Shown piece after piece: positions 19,253 to 29,820 of a stretch of 64,000 nucleotides of DNA; within the stretch, counting starts at the first letter, position 1; every line of letters starts with the position of its first letter. The notes under the pieces were generated by a model that was not told the DNA's origin, did not search any database, and saw nothing but the letters and a program-made list of their open reading frames with translations. Both the position numbers and the translations under genes were made by a program. This stretch comes from Costus lasius (Eukaryota > Streptophyta > Magnoliopsida > Zingiberales > Costaceae): contig CM050449.1 in NCBI GenBank assembly GCA_027563935.2, positions 18,308,758 through 18,372,757 of the forward strand, in the 5' to 3' direction.

Positions 19253-20985
19253 AAGTGGTCAAGATATGGTGTTAACATATCTAGTTGTTTTAGCATTGGG
19301 TCTGCTAGATATTCAGTTCCATAAGGAGACTGGAGTTGATCAGATTTTGTTAATAAGTCTGATGTAAATTCTTCTAGTTCACTATCAGAGTTACCATCAG
19401 TATGTGTGATATCAGGAATAGAGATAATGCTATATATGGACTCAGTATCTGATATGTATTCATCTACATGAAGTAGATCTTCTTGTACACAATCAACTAA
19501 AATTGATTGTTTACTATATAAGTTTTGCCGCTTAGTGCAATCTCGCGCTAAGTGGTTTTGGCTTCCGCAAGTAAAACATGAAAGCTTGTTTTTATAATCT
19601 CGTCGAGGATTATATTTTCGTACATGCTTATCTTTAGCTAGATAAGGTTTTTTGGCTGAAGATTTTCTAAGAAAATATTTCTTAGTTGGTTTGCCTTTAG
19701 AGGCCTTTTTATAGGGTTTACCCTTTCGAGGCGTATTGTCTTTCTCATATGTTTGGGGTGTATACAGTTCATTACAAAAACTGAATTCCCCTTTAAGATG
19801 ACGATCCCCTTTTAGGCGTGTACATCGTTCTACCAATTTATCTATGATGAACTGTATTCTTGCCGTAATGTTATTTAAGGCCAAGGAAAGCTGAGCCTTT
19901 TCAGGATCATTATTCCATGCCTGATGGATTTCATGACCAATTGGAGCTGGTAATTTTAAAAATAACCTTTCTCCTAAGGCTTGATCATGATATGCTCCTG
20001 CCTTACAAGTATAATACAAAAAATCTTGTAAGAAAGGTTTAATATATTTCCAATTTTTTATTTGGATTATCTCAAGCTTTCTTATAGCTTCTTTTTGTTG
20101 GGCATTAAATCCCATGTTAGGATTTGACCCTAAGATCATAATTTTCATTCGGTTTGTGAAGTTATAAGGATTTACTCCTAATGAAATATCTTGTTGAAAG
20201 TCTGTGGGGCAATTTAGTTTGTATGATTCCCATATTGCCCGTGCTGTTTCTCCTAAGAAATTTTCCAAGTAGGAATACATTTCTTCTGCTGTGAAGTTTC
20301 CAAGTATTTTGGTTACTTCCATAGAAACCATGGAGGCCCAGTTATCCAGAACTGTGCTCCAAGTTTGTGGATCATGGGCTGCTAGATTTAGAATTCTTCC
20401 TTCATCTAGCAACTTTCGTTTATCTATGGTCTCTAAAGGTTGCCTTTTCCCCTTAGACCATCTATCGTCTCTTTCTTCATTATACTGTGTATACTGTGTA
20501 TACGATTCTCGAGGAGGTTGTCCAATAGGATAACTCCTTATATGTGAAGTACTTGGCTGAGCCGTACTTGTTGAGGCTACTGCTTGTCCTGGATTGTTAT
20601 AAACAGGAGTAGCATTACTAGCTTGTTCTTGGCCAGTCATTATTGTATCCATTAAATTCTGGGGAATACTTTGGATACTTTGAGAATCCAAGTCATCTAT
20701 GACCATTTCTTCTATGGATTCTTCCATAGTATTTGTGTCCAAGAAGGTAGTATTTTCTTCTTCTTGAGTAATTTCTAAGAAGGTATTTATTATATCTTCT
20801 TCTTCTTGTGTAAAGTCTGTTTTTGGTCCATACCAGACTCGAATGTTTCCTTCCGTATCATACTCAAGTTTTTGAGTAGGAAGTAATTTTCCTTTGTTAA
20901 TAAGGGATATTTCTAAACATATCATTTCTTCAAATGTAAAGTTTAGCTCTTTTGATACTACAAGAGTATTTTCTTTGAGTATCAT
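19249..20985 (-). CDS. Coat protein (virus A), intact
   Basis: 578 aa, the only full-length CP in the window. The Glu-rich acidic N-terminus spans residues ~45-105, then a Ser/Thr/Pro/Gln-rich stretch, the capsid core (~190-405, with ARAIWESYK and GVNPYNF), a Lys/Arg-rich region and a CX2CX4HX4C zinc knuckle at 470-483, then an acidic C-terminus. Acidic ends around a basic RNA-binding knuckle are typical of caulimovirid CPs, which form the bacilliform or icosahedral shell and bind pregenomic RNA. Its start overlaps the MP stop and its stop overlaps the Pol start (both ATGA). It spans the junction of the two tandem-duplication copies at 20598/20599. Confidence 0.9.
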   Translation of the reverse strand: MILKENTLVVSKELNFTFEEMICLEISLINKGKLLPTQKLEYDTEGNIRVWYGPKTDFTQEEEDIINTFLEITQEEENTTFLDTNTMEESIEEMVIDDLDSQSIQSIPQNLMDTIMTGQEQASNATPVYNNPGQAVASTSTAQPSTSHIRSYPIGQPPRESYTQYTQYNEERDDRWSKGKRQPLETIDKRKLLDEGRILNLAAHDPQTWSTVLDNWASMVSMEVTKILGNFTAEEMYSYLENFLGETARAIWESYKLNCPTDFQQDISLGVNPYNFTNRMKIMILGSNPNMGFNAQQKEAIRKLEIIQIKNWKYIKPFLQDFLYYTCKAGAYHDQALGERLFLKLPAPIGHEIHQAWNNDPEKAQLSLALNNITARIQFIIDKLVERCTRLKGDRHLKGEFSFCNELYTPQTYEKDNTPRKGKPYKKASKGKPTKKYFLRKSSAKKPYLAKDKHVRKYNPRRDYKNKLSCFTCGSQNHLARDCTKRQNLYSKQSILVDCVQEDLLHVDEYISDTESIYSIISIPDITHTDGNSDSELEEFTSDLLTKSDQLQSPYGTEYLADPMLKQLDMLTPYLDHL

Positions 20986-21950
20986 TGTTCTAAGAATTTT
21001 TCTAAGCCTGATGTTGAAGCCTCATCATCATTTTTAGATTGTTTCTTTTTATAACTTGAAAATCTCAAGTTATAAGTATTATCAGAATTTTTAAACATTA
21101 TGCTTTCCTCAGGGACAAGCATTTGTTCTTGTTCTAAGTTTTTAGAGATATTCCAATCTAATCCACCAAGATCTTCTGGTGAGATTGTCATGGGTTTTAT
21201 CATTTTAATTCCCTTGCTAGCTAAAGCATCTATAACATTAGATATATAAAGCTTATAGCCAGTATTTGAATTGTTCGTTAATTTGCCTAGGAATCCTAAC
21301 CCAATAAGCAGATTTGAATCTCCTGCAAAATCTTCGTATCCTCTTGTTTGGATACCTATTTCCAATTCTCCTAAGTCTTTTATACTTATGAGAAAATCTG
21401 GAGCACAATAGAAAATACCCTTATTATCTGTCATGTCAACTTCCATACAGGCAATAAGTGCCTTTCTTGCATCCGATTTCCATCGTTTATCAAGAATTGC
21501 AATAAGAACCTTTGTTCCTAGCTTTTTACGAGCTAGACCTTTTACTGAAATAACAATCATCCCAATATGGGCTAATGTCTTTCCAGATAATCGTAATTTG
21601 TTTAAAGAATCTCTAGAAATGATCTTGAGATTTCTTGGTTCTGTTGTGACAGACAAATGTTCTTCACGTGTTATTCTTAGAAGTTGGGTTCTAAGGTTTA
21701 ACGGTCCAGTCCTATATAAGAGTTGTGGCCTTAAGATTTGTAATCTATTATTCTGGTAGGCTTCAAATTGTTGATCTATATCAACAACTTCTTCCAGAAC
21801 TTGTGCTGGAATCCCTTGTCTATCAAAAATCCTATTCAGGATATTTGGAATGGGATTACTTATAGATAACCTTTCATTTTGGTTATTTTCTCTAACTGTT
21901 GTAGTTCCAGTTAAAGTATTAGACGTTCCTGTAAAGGGTCTTGTACTCAT
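20982..21950 (-). CDS. Movement protein (virus A), intact
   Basis: 322 aa, same as 4195-5163 (tandem-duplication counterpart). Overlaps ORF2 and CP by ATGA at either end. Confidence 0.85.
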   Translation of the reverse strand: MSTRPFTGTSNTLTGTTTVRENNQNERLSISNPIPNILNRIFDRQGIPAQVLEEVVDIDQQFEAYQNNRLQILRPQLLYRTGPLNLRTQLLRITREEHLSVTTEPRNLKIISRDSLNKLRLSGKTLAHIGMIVISVKGLARKKLGTKVLIAILDKRWKSDARKALIACMEVDMTDNKGIFYCAPDFLISIKDLGELEIGIQTRGYEDFAGDSNLLIGLGFLGKLTNNSNTGYKLYISNVIDALASKGIKMIKPMTISPEDLGGLDWNISKNLEQEQMLVPEESIMFKNSDNTYNLRFSSYKKKQSKNDDEASTSGLEKFLEQ

Positions 21951-22459
21951 TTCCAGAGGAATTGAGTACTTCTAGTTTGTCTTTTAGACACTGAGGTCTG
22001 AGATGTTCCTGGTTGTGTTTGGGACACCTGTACTACTCTTTGTAACTGAGTAGTCAACTCGTTAATAGAGTTTTGATATTGTTGGGCTTGTACACCTAAC
22101 ATATTTTCGACTACCTCATGTTGCCTGAGTAAGATTGTAGAGATAGATCTTATCATTTCTTGCTGGGCAATTAAAGTGTCAGTGTTCATTTTTACATTAG
22201 CAAAAATGAGATTTAATTTTTTATTTAAGTGTATTAAATAAGCAATGATAAAATTGTTTTGCCTAACAAAACGTTTGTCTGATGCACCTTGTGGATCATC
22301 AGTAATAATACCTAGAGGATTATCTAGATAATTTCCTGTTTCTGTTATAATTTTTTGATAGTCTTCATCATGGCCTAATGAATCAAGCCATTCAGGGACA
22401 GGTATGTTAGGCGTTAGGTTCGCCATTCCACTGTGTTGAGGTGAATTTGGATTTACCAT
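21947..22459 (-). CDS. ORF2, 170 aa, possible virion-associated protein
   Basis: Counterpart of 5160-5672 with no difference seen. Linked to ORF1 by ATGGTAA and to MP by ATGA. Confidence 0.7.
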   Translation of the reverse strand: MVNPNSPQHSGMANLTPNIPVPEWLDSLGHDEDYQKIITETGNYLDNPLGIITDDPQGASDKRFVRQNNFIIAYLIHLNKKLNLIFANVKMNTDTLIAQQEMIRSISTILLRQHEVVENMLGVQAQQYQNSINELTTQLQRVVQVSQTQPGTSQTSVSKRQTRSTQFLWK

Positions 22460-22935
22460 TCTTCTGAATTTTTCTGTAATTTTTCAAGAAGGGCGGCTGT
22501 TTTTGTGGTTTGATAGTCAAAAACCTTTGACTGTCTATGGAGATTATCTAGTATCTCTTTTAACTCAGCTGTGAGTTTTTGTTGTAATAATAAAGATCTT
22601 TCGATCTCTTTTACCATCGTGACCAGATACGTATACTGGTTCTTGATGTATTCTTGGTTTTCATGAATATTTCTTAATAGAATATTCTTTGTTAACATTT
22701 CAGTATGTACTGTCTTCCATAGCTCAGTACATATATGATTGAATTCTCTAAGGCTTTCTGCCTGAGAGATTTGGAAATCAATTATTGTATTTAACTGAGC
22801 ATTCTCAGTATGTAATTGGTGTCCGTATCTACCATTTTCTCTAGGAAAATAGCATTTATGTTTAGTTGCCTGGGAATTCGCTTGTATTTCCCAGTATTGT
22901 TGTGCTAATTTTAAAGAGAGATAATTAATATCCAT
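22453..22935 (-). CDS. ORF1, 160 aa, coiled-coil protein
   Basis: Counterpart of 5666-6148. First cistron of the longest intact run in the window: ORF1, ORF2, MP and CP are all uninterrupted from 22935 down to 19249, behind a complete leader, PBS and promoter. Confidence 0.72.
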   Translation of the reverse strand: MDINYLSLKLAQQYWEIQANSQATKHKCYFPRENGRYGHQLHTENAQLNTIIDFQISQAESLREFNHICTELWKTVHTEMLTKNILLRNIHENQEYIKNQYTYLVTMVKEIERSLLLQQKLTAELKEILDNLHRQSKVFDYQTTKTAALLEKLQKNSEEW

Positions 22936-23583
22936 CTTTACTTTTTATTAGGTTGCTTTTTACCTAATAAGGTGATTGTCATTTTTAAATTTTTAACCGT
23001 AAGATAGGTTCTTATGGTTATTTTATGCTTAGCAGCATAATTGTTTTTAAAGCCTTGCGGCTTTGGTGAATAAATACGTTTCATAGAAACTATTGTGTAA
23101 AACACAAGTAAGAGCAGGTACTGAATACAACAGATCTACTAGGTACTCACGTATACTTGTATGGTCCTATGTTATGATGTATACAGAAGGTTTTCTAAGG
23201 ATTAGTAATACTTGTTATCTATAGATTCCTGGTCATTCGGATACTTTGTTTTCCTCTAATATCAACCGCTTTACCATAGGTGTATAGAGAAGTAACAGAA
23301 CATCATGCTACATGGTCGTTAATCATGCTGTATGTCCCGGTGACGCTCCTCGTCTGTGGACGTTTGCATGTCAAGCCATCGGCCCTTTAGTTCAGTTCTT
23401 TCTTTATACTATGGTGGCTTAGGCAGCCCCGGTATCTTTAGATGTGTATAAAAAACAAAATATGCGACAACCTATCTGAAATAACAAGCATACTATATCG
23501 GCTTAGAGCCTTCCGTATACTAACATGGATTATTCCATACTTATACGTTTTCCCGTTCGATCAAATAAAGGAACAGTAACGAA
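22936..23583 (-). other. Viral 5' leader (minus strand)
   Basis: Same as 6149-6796. The small basic ORF is at 22938-23084. Confidence 0.85.
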
Positions 23584-23595
23584 GCTCTGATACCA
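23584..23595 (-). promoter_or_regulatory. tRNA-Met primer-binding site
   Basis: TGGTATCAGAGC on the minus strand, with a G8/T11 tract beside it. Confidence 0.92.
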
Positions 23596-24077
23596 AAAGA
23601 GGGGGGGGTATTTTTTTTTTTCACACAAAAATACTTAAAAAGTAGAGGTGCTAACTAATTTATTTAATAGGAAGCATAAGAACTTACAGAAAGGAGAAAA
23701 CTTTGACACTTGCTAGCTGCTGAAGGCGAAAGACTGATGCCTTCTTACAACAGACTTAGGCTCCTTATATAGATACGAGAGGAGCGTTACTTACTCACGA
23801 AGTAAGGCATCAATTATTGATGCCAGCTAAGACTGACTCTTCAAATAAAGTAAAGACAGAAGACACTTGCCCCTTCAGTAAAGTAAGGGCTAACATGACT
23901 CAAAAGTAAAGTAAGGGCTAACATGACTCAAAAGTAAAAGATTCTTGCCCCTTCAAGAAAGTAGGGGCTACAGACAAGAGGCATCTTGCCCCTTCACAAA
24001 AGCTACCCTTTCTGAAAAGGGTGGTGACGTGATTCTTGAGGAGAGAATCTGACCCTTCACGTGATCTGGGGACCACC
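23596..24077 (-). promoter_or_regulatory. Virus A promoter and R region (minus strand)
   Basis: Same elements as 6809-7290; TATA complement at 23765-23771. It faces the plus-strand promoter ending at 19175 across the intact ORF1-CP block, so the two are convergent. Confidence 0.85.
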
Positions 24078-25466
24078 TTAATCATCTTGAATGGCTTCAA
24101 GAATATAATCGTCAGCATCATCCATGGGTTGAGCTTGACGTCCATAATCCTTCCATTCTGTGATGAGAGCTTGTTCATTCTTGACTTGCTGAAGATGTTC
24201 ATGCTGACCTGGATGAGTAATAAAATGAGAAGGAAATGGGACATAGGTCACCTCATGTTCATCATCTACATAGACTTTTAACGTCTTGTCTTCAGCCAAA
24301 AGAAAAGAAGGATAAAGAATCCTATGTTCTTTGGTCATGGTATAATGGCGCCATAGCAGCATTTGTTGTTCCAACGGATGCTCTTGAACTCGTAGTAGTT
24401 CATTCTGGAAAGAATGGTGATCCCAGAAGTCAGGGAGCCAATCTTGCTGTAGTTTAATGAGCACCTGGTGTTTGGCATCACTAGGATATCCTAAAAACCA
24501 AGGTGGACAGGTACTAATGTTCAGATCCAGATAACCATGGAACCGATGATAATTGTACATGTGACGGATGCAATATTTCAGTCTCCATGGAAAAGAGACC
24601 ATTTTGTCTAAGTGGAGGGCATGGACCACTAGTCGATCCAAGAGTCCATACTGAAAGAGATCCAGGAGGGAAACTTGTATCCCCATGACTGTACAATCTT
24701 GCCATTCAGCCAGATCAATAGCAGCCTTGATAATGGTGAACCCTTTGTGACAAAGACAATGTGGTTCTTCCGTATGTTGAGTTTCTCTGAACAGAGAAAC
24801 CATTGTTAAATGGAGACCCCTTGGTTTCCTTGCTTTGTCCAGTGCTATCTGTTGTAAAAGCTTGACTAAACTCACAAACTTTTGGTGTTGTTTGGTCTTT
24901 ACAAGCTCGTATATATGTTGCTGAGCTGGGAACAGCTGTGGTGGAATTTTTGCCTGGGAAGTTGTCCACTGATTTTCTAATTCAGTAGTCCAGGTAGTCT
25001 TGAAAAGATCCAATGATTGTTCTAGCTCTTGTTTTTCTTTTTGAAGAGCTTCCAGTTTCTGTTGCATGCTGGCTAAGTCTTTTTCCAGAGTATTAATCCG
25101 GAATTCTTTAGCAATATAGGCCTCTAATGTTTGAGGCTCCAACTTTGTCTGAGGAACTTGTGGTGGCAAGGTCTTCATATATCGCAAGGCTTGCAGATGT
25201 CCTGCTAGTGTGTTCATAGCAGTCAGGAACCCAGGATTATGGTGATCTTTCCATAAAAGATCCAGAATGGTCCTGTCATGTCCTGTTAATGCCGTATAGT
25301 GTTTTGGGACCCGAAAAACAAACATTGTTGTTTTCTCAACTCCGTCTTTAACTTGTTGAGCATATGTTACTTCTTCAGTAACCATAGGTTGGGGCCCTTG
25401 AGGCACTGGGGCCTTCTTTTTAGCGTTCAGCTTTTGAGGTGCTGAGCTAGTTGCCATATCCTGCAT
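24078..25466 (-). CDS. ORF6, 462 aa, function unknown
   Basis: Identical in protein to 7291-8679. Intact. Confidence 0.75.
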   Translation of the reverse strand: MQDMATSSAPQKLNAKKKAPVPQGPQPMVTEEVTYAQQVKDGVEKTTMFVFRVPKHYTALTGHDRTILDLLWKDHHNPGFLTAMNTLAGHLQALRYMKTLPPQVPQTKLEPQTLEAYIAKEFRINTLEKDLASMQQKLEALQKEKQELEQSLDLFKTTWTTELENQWTTSQAKIPPQLFPAQQHIYELVKTKQHQKFVSLVKLLQQIALDKARKPRGLHLTMVSLFRETQHTEEPHCLCHKGFTIIKAAIDLAEWQDCTVMGIQVSLLDLFQYGLLDRLVVHALHLDKMVSFPWRLKYCIRHMYNYHRFHGYLDLNISTCPPWFLGYPSDAKHQVLIKLQQDWLPDFWDHHSFQNELLRVQEHPLEQQMLLWRHYTMTKEHRILYPSFLLAEDKTLKVYVDDEHEVTYVPFPSHFITHPGQHEHLQQVKNEQALITEWKDYGRQAQPMDDADDYILEAIQDD

Positions 25467-25536
25467 AAGAGGTGATTAGCTTTGAATATCCTTGTGGATT
25501 ATTGTATAGCCCATAGGCTGGTATGAAGTCAAAGAC

Positions 25537-27281
25537 TTATTCATGTGGCCTTTGTAAAAGGCGTGATAATATGTCTGAGATGACATTATTTTTTCCTTTG
25601 ATATGCTCAAAGGTAATTCTATATGCATTGTTAATACAATGGTCTGTGAATGATAACCATCTCTTTTGAGAAATGCGTTTCTCATTCTTTGTGTTGAAGA
25701 ACTTTACGATTGCTTCACAATCAGTTCTTATTAATATTTCTTTTTTAAAAGAAATAATCTAAAAGCATCTAAGCCGTAGCAAACAGCTAAGAGCTCTTGG
25801 TCAATGCTGCTTGTGACATTTTTCTCGCGAAATTTGCCAGAAGCATATCTACAAATAGTTTCTATCTCTGTAGAATATTTATGAGGCTTTCGGAGGAGGA
25901 CTGCTCCCCATCCATACTCACTCCCATCTGTTTGAACAATGAGATAATCACTGTCCAGTGGTAATTTAAGCAATGGTAATGTTTCTACTAATTGCCTAAT
26001 TTTATCAATCTGTTTGTAGTCTTCTGTGTTGAATTTCTTAACACCAGTAAGACCTAATTTTGAGTAGAGAGGTCCACTCATTTTATGAAGATCCTTTAAA
26101 AAAGGTCTAGCATAATTAATTAAGCCTAAAAATTGTTGTAGGCTTTTTGTATCTGTTACTTCAAAAGTTTTTATTTTTGAAGCAATATGAGGTTGGAGCT
26201 TAATAACTCCATGCCCAATTTCGACTCCTAAGTAGTCAATATTTTTTCTATAGAACTGTGATTTTTGTCCGGAGACAATAATCCCATTAGTATAGAATTT
26301 TTGTAATACAAGCTTTAAATGACTTGTATGTTCTTTCTCTGTTTTACTGTGTACTAGAATATCATCTATATACACACAAACAAAGTCTTGATAAGGTTTA
26401 AATACCTCATCCATTTTTCTTTGGAATACTGCAGGTGCAGTTTTTAGCCCAAATGGCATAACTAGCCATTCAAAGCTTCCTAAGGGACAGGTGAATGCTG
26501 TCCATGGTATTGATTCTTCTGCCATCCTGATTTGCCAAAAACCAGATTTGCAGTCGAATTTTGAGAAGCATATGCTTCCCTGTATAGAGTTTATTAACTC
26601 TGTTTTGTCTGGAATGTCATAACTATCATCTTCTAAGTTATCATTAAGGCGACGATAGTCAATAACCATTCGGGATTTTCCTCTTACTTGTTCACTGTGT
26701 TTATTCACAATGAAAGCAGGGGATCTGTGAGGAGATGTACTCCGTCTTATGACATTGAGGTTTAGGAGTTCCTCAATATGCATTTTAAATTCAGCAATGT
26801 TCTCATTTGTTGCTGTAATTTTCTTGTTTGTGATCCGAAAACCAGGGTCTTTGATTTTCAGGGTGCAAACAAGTTTGTTTTTCTCCCAATGTTGTTGGGG
26901 ATTTGATCCAAAGATTTTATCTTTTTCGAGAAGTCTAATTAGGTCATCCACATCAGGATTTCCAGATTCGATTTTCTCTAAATGTTCTGGAAGAACAGAA
27001 TCGTCAAATTCTGTATGCCATTTATTTAAAGGATTTTTGAGAATTCTTATAGTATCAGAATCCTCATATGTAATAAAGTCATCGACCTCATCACCATCGG
27101 GTAGAACTCCTGCCTCAGGAAGAGGGGACGAGTCACAAGTACAGTCATCGACCTCATCACCATCGGGTAGAACTCCTGCCTCAGGAAGAGGGGACGAGTC
27201 ACAAGTACACCCTTGAGGCACTGGGGCCTTCTTTTTAGCGTTCAGCTTTTGAGGTGCTGAGCTAGTTGCCATATCCTGCAT
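25537..27281 (-). pseudogene. Chimeric ORF6 N-terminus/RT-RNase H, frameshifted
   Basis: Counterpart of 8750-10498, with the same CCC-type in-frame fusion near 27212. It carries the 4-bp deletion at about 25745 found in the plus-strand Pol copies, which ends the frame at 516 codons. The counterpart in copy 1 lacks the deletion. Confidence 0.9.
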
Positions 27282-27351
27282 AAGAGGTGATTAGCTTTGA
27301 ATATCCTTGTGGATTATTGTATAGCCCATAGGCTGGTATGAAGTCAAAGAC

Positions 27352-28491
27352 TTATTCATGTGGCCTTTGTAAAAGGCGTGATAATATGTCTGAGATGACA
27401 TTATTTTTTCCTTTGATATGCTCAAAGGTAATTCTATATGCATTGTTAATACAATGGTCTGTGAATGATAACCATCTCTTTTGAGAAATGCGTTTCTCAT
27501 TCTTTGTGTTGAAGAACTTTACGATTGCTTCACAATCAGTTCTTATTAATATTTCTTTTTTATTTAAAAGAAATAATCTAAAAGCATCTAAGCCGTAGCA
27601 AACAGCTAAGAGCTCTTGGTCAATTGTTGTAGGCTTTTTGTATCTGTTACTTCAAAAGTTTTTATTTTTGAAGCAATATGAGGTTGGAGCTTAATAACTC
27701 CATGCCCAATTTCGACTCCTAAGTAGTCAATATTTTTTCTATAGAACTGTGATTTTTGTCCGGAGACAATAATCCCATTAGTATAGAATTTTTGTAATAC
27801 AAGCTTTAAATGACTTGTATGTTCTTTCTCTGTTTTACTGTGTACTAGAATATCATCTATATACACACAAACAAAGTCTTGATAAGGTTTAAATACCTCA
27901 TCCATTTTTCTTTGGAATACTGCAGGTGCAGTTTTTAGCCCAAATGGCATAACTAGCCATTCAAAGCTTCCTAAGGGACAGGTGAATGCTGTCCATGGTA
28001 TTGATTCTTCTGCCATCCTGATTTGCCAAAAACCAGATTTGCAGTCGAATTTTGAGAAGCATATGCTTCCCTGTATAGAGTTTATTAACTCTGTTTTGTC
28101 TGGAATGTCATAACTATCATCTTCTAAGTTATCATTAAGGCGACGATAGTCAATAACCATTCGGGATTTTCCTCTTACTTGTTCACTGTGTTTATTCACA
28201 ATGAAAGCAGGGGATCTGTGAGGAGATGTACTCCGTCTTATGACATTGAGGTTTAGGAGTTCCTCAATATGCATTTTAAATTCAGCAATGTTCTCATTTG
28301 TTGCTGTAATTTTCTTGTTTGTGATCCGAAAACCAGGGTCTTTGATTTTCAGGGTGCAAACAAGTTTGTTTTTCTCCCAATGTTGTTGGGGATTTGATCC
28401 AAAGATTTTATCTTTTTCGAGAAGTCTAATTAGGTCATCCACATCAGGATTTCCAGATTCGATTTTCTCTAAATGTTCTGGAAGAACAGAA
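27352..28491 (-). pseudogene. Pol fragment with internal deletion (RT and RNase H)
   Basis: Counterpart of 10569-11708 with the same internal junction. Confidence 0.9.
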
Positions 28492-28492
28492 C

Positions 28493-28755
28493 CGCCTCGA
28501 AAGGGTAAACCCTATAAAAAGGCCTCTAAAGGCAAACCAACTAAGAAATATTTTCTTAGAAAATCTTCAGCCAAAAAACCTTATCTAGCTAAAGATAAGC
28601 ATGTACGAAAATATAATCCTCGACGAGATTATAAAAACAAGCTTTCATGTTTTACTTGCGGAAGCCAAAACCACTTAGCGCGAGATTGCACTAAGCGGCA
28701 AAACTTATATAGTAAACAATCAATTTTAGTTGATTGTGTACAAGAAGATCTACTT
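28493..28755 (+). pseudogene. CP fragment: basic region and zinc knuckle
   Basis: Counterpart of 11710-11972. Confidence 0.9.
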
Positions 28756-29233
28756 TGCGGCTTTGGTGAATAAATACGTTTCATAGAAACTATTGTGTAA
28801 AACACAAGTAAGAGCAGGTACTGAATACAACAGATCTACTAGGTACTCACGTATACTTGTATGGTCCTATGTTATGATGTATACAGAAGGTTTTCTAAGG
28901 ATTAGTAATACTTGTTATCTATAGATTCCTGGTCATTCGGATACTTTGTTTTCCTCTAATATCAACCGCTTTACCATAGGTGTATAGAGAAGTAACAGAA
29001 CATCATGCTACATGGTCGTTAATCATGCTGTATGTCCCGGTGACGCTCCTCGTCTGTGGACGTTTGCATGTCAAGCCATCGGCCCTTTAGTTCAGTTCTT
29101 TCTTTATACTATGGTGGCTTAGGCAGCCCCGGTATCTTTAGATGTGTATAAAAAACAAAATATGCGACAACCTATCTGAAATAACAAGCATACTATATCG
29201 GCTTAGAGCCTTCCGTATACTAACATGGATTAT
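28755..29233 (-). other. Leader fragment (minus strand)
   Basis: Counterpart of 11972-12450. Confidence 0.88.
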
Positions 29234-29514
29234 CACAAGCAGCATTGACCAAGAGCTCTTAGCTGTTTGCTACGGCTTAGATGCTTTTAGATTATTTCTT
29301 TTAAATAAAAAAGAAATATTAATAAGAACTGATTGTGAAGCAATCGTAAAGTTCTTCAACACAAAGAATGAGAAACGCATTTCTCAAAAGAGATGGTTAT
29401 CATTCACAGACCATTGTATTAACAATGCATATAGAATTACCTTTGAGCATATCAAAGGAAAAAATAATGTCATCTCAGACATATTATCACGCCTTTTACA
29501 AAGGCCACATGAAT
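29233..29514 (+). pseudogene. RNase H C-terminal fragment
   Basis: Counterpart of 12450-12731, without the 4-bp deletion. Confidence 0.9.
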
Positions 29515-29598
29515 CAGTCTTTCGCCTTCAGCAGCTAGCAAGTGTCAAAGTTTTCTCCTTTCTGTAAGTTCTTATGCTTCCTATTAAATAAATTAGTT
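29513..29598 (+). terminator. R-region fragment with poly(A) signal
   Basis: Counterpart of 12730-12815; AATAAA at 29587-29592. Confidence 0.8.
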
Positions 29599-29820
29599 GT
29601 TATCTATAGATTCCTGGTCATTCGGATACTTTGTTTTCCTCTAATATCAACCGCTTTACCATAGGTGTATAGAGAAGTAACAGAACATCATGCTACATGG
29701 TCGTTAATCATGCTGTATGTCCCGGTGACGCTCCTCGTCTGTGGACGTTTGCATGTCAAGCCATCGGCCCTTTAGTTCAGTTCTTTCTTTATACTATGGT
29801 GGCTTAGGCAGCCCCGGTAT
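29597..29820 (-). other. Leader fragment (minus strand)
   Basis: Counterpart of 12814-13037. Confidence 0.85.

Larger units (their letters stand above)
3812..20598. repeat. Tandem duplication, copy 1 (16.8 kb)
   Basis: Bases 3812-19742 recur at 20599-36525 with an offset of 16787, falling to 16783 after a 4-bp deletion near 25745. Only a handful of differences were noticed: that deletion, one base in plus-strand ORF6, one in Pol near 33760 and one near 36309. Bases 19743-20598 complete the first unit and are absent from the second. Each unit contains inverted viral blocks. It may be a real recent duplication or an assembly artefact. Confidence 0.9.
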
